Positions 63,616 to 64,000 of a DNA stretch of 64,000 bases are shown piece after piece. The notes under the pieces were generated by a model. It had not been told where the DNA came from, did not search any database, and saw only the letters and a list, made by a program, of their open reading frames with translations. Source of the DNA: Hymenobacter sp. GOD-10R. GTDB lineage: Bacteria; Bacteroidota; Bacteroidia; Cytophagales; Hymenobacteraceae. The position numbers were made by a program, and so were the translations under genes. The stretch lies in NCBI RefSeq assembly GCF_035609205.1, contig NZ_CP141184.1, positions 5,835,001-5,899,000 of the forward strand. The letters are read 5' to 3'. Each line of letters opens with the position of its first letter. The first letter of the stretch is position 1.

Positions 63616-64000
63616 TTATTTGGTTGGCGCGTAAAGCCTTTTCATCCCTGGCAAGGCACTCGCAATGCGCCGAGCGTGCTGCGTAGCTAGGTCGGGTAAT
63701 ACTTGCCAGTAACGCCACATATTACCGACTAATAGCACCAAAGATCCTAGCAGAATAAACCATTTCGCCTGTGGCAATACAACCATGGCTCCCATAGCCG
63801 CCGCCGCTATCCAGACAGAGGCCATTGCTATACTGAATTGGTTCTTTGGCCATAACAATCCGTTGGCTTGCAACCAGCGCTGAGCAACCACTCGGTAGCC
63901 GACCATAGCTGCTATCTCGGCCACTAGCAAAGCAATACCAGCTCCTAGGATGCTCATGAAGGGAACGAGTGCCGCAATACCACCCACTACAACGACAGCA
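63616..64000 (-). CDS. C-terminal part of a probable polysaccharide flippase
   Basis: The frame stays open to the right edge, so the beginning is outside the window. The visible 128 residues have four hydrophobic helices (AVVVVGGIAALVPFMSILGAGIALLV... first) and a basic tail (QHARRIASALPGMKRLYAPTK). This resembles the last helices of oligosaccharide flippases of the Wzx/MATE-like superfamily. The fold and role are inferred from position next to a polymerase-like gene and glycosyltransferases; too little is visible for certainty. Confidence 0.55.
   Translation of the reverse strand, partial: AVVVVGGIAALVPFMSILGAGIALLVAEIAAMVGYRVVAQRWLQANGLLWPKNQFSIAMASVWIAAAAMGAMVVLPQAKWFILLGSLVLLVGNMWRYWQVLPDLATQHARRIASALPGMKRLYAPTK

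Overview
The window looks like chromosomal DNA of a Hymenobacter-like member of the Bacteroidota. The evidence is a short NuoG without a molybdopterin domain, the type IX secretion protein PorZ beside recO, an Oar-type TonB-dependent receptor, several FKBP lipoproteins, promoters that fit TTG-N20-TAnnTTTG, and almost no Shine-Dalgarno sequences. The genus is inferred from overall resemblance; no 16S gene is present.

Layout. 1-14,130 holds most of the respiratory complex I (nuo) locus: the end of nuoD, then nuoE-F-G-H-I-J, then nuoK-L-M-N. It is interrupted after nuoJ by a strong terminator and three opposite-strand genes (a small membrane protein, an ECF sigma factor and an outer-membrane beta-barrel protein). 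A small Imm-superinfection/SHOCT-like membrane protein sits between nuoL and nuoM. 14,200-18,216 carries two tandem DUF937-OmpA fusion proteins and a PolB-type 3'-5' exonuclease. 18,640-22,587 is a two-component pair: a NarL-type regulator and a large beta-propeller sensor kinase. 22,771-27,753 has aspS, tadA, a superoxide dismutase and small secreted proteins.

28,028-37,210 is a five-gene run on one strand that reads as a purine nucleoside acquisition locus: a NupG-type transporter, a secreted ADA2-like adenosine deaminase lipoprotein, a secreted NUP-family protein, a TonB-dependent receptor and an AzgA-type purine-base permease. It is followed by ndk, nrnA and three consecutive FKBP-type prolyl isomerases. 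41,307-47,974 has recO, porZ, tdk, a ferredoxin and two unknown genes. 47,983-53,940 is the cell-shape cluster mreB-mreC-mreD-mrdA-rodA, read right to left. 54,241 to the right edge is a polysaccharide locus: glycosyltransferases, a WcaF acetyltransferase, a VanZ-like protein, a polymerase-like membrane protein and the end of a probable flippase. Several of its genes are clearly richer in A+T than the rest.

Intergenic regions contain many long, near-perfect inverted repeats. Some are plain terminators. Others form small families with a shared core (GTTCAACGAT) or shared arms (GTAACTGAGTG). Coding sequence uses the Leu codon CTA preferentially before G, giving unusually many CTAG and CCTAGG sites. 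The best candidates for something new are the purine locus, the split nuo locus with its inserted genes, the paired DUF937-OmpA proteins and the palindromic repeat families.
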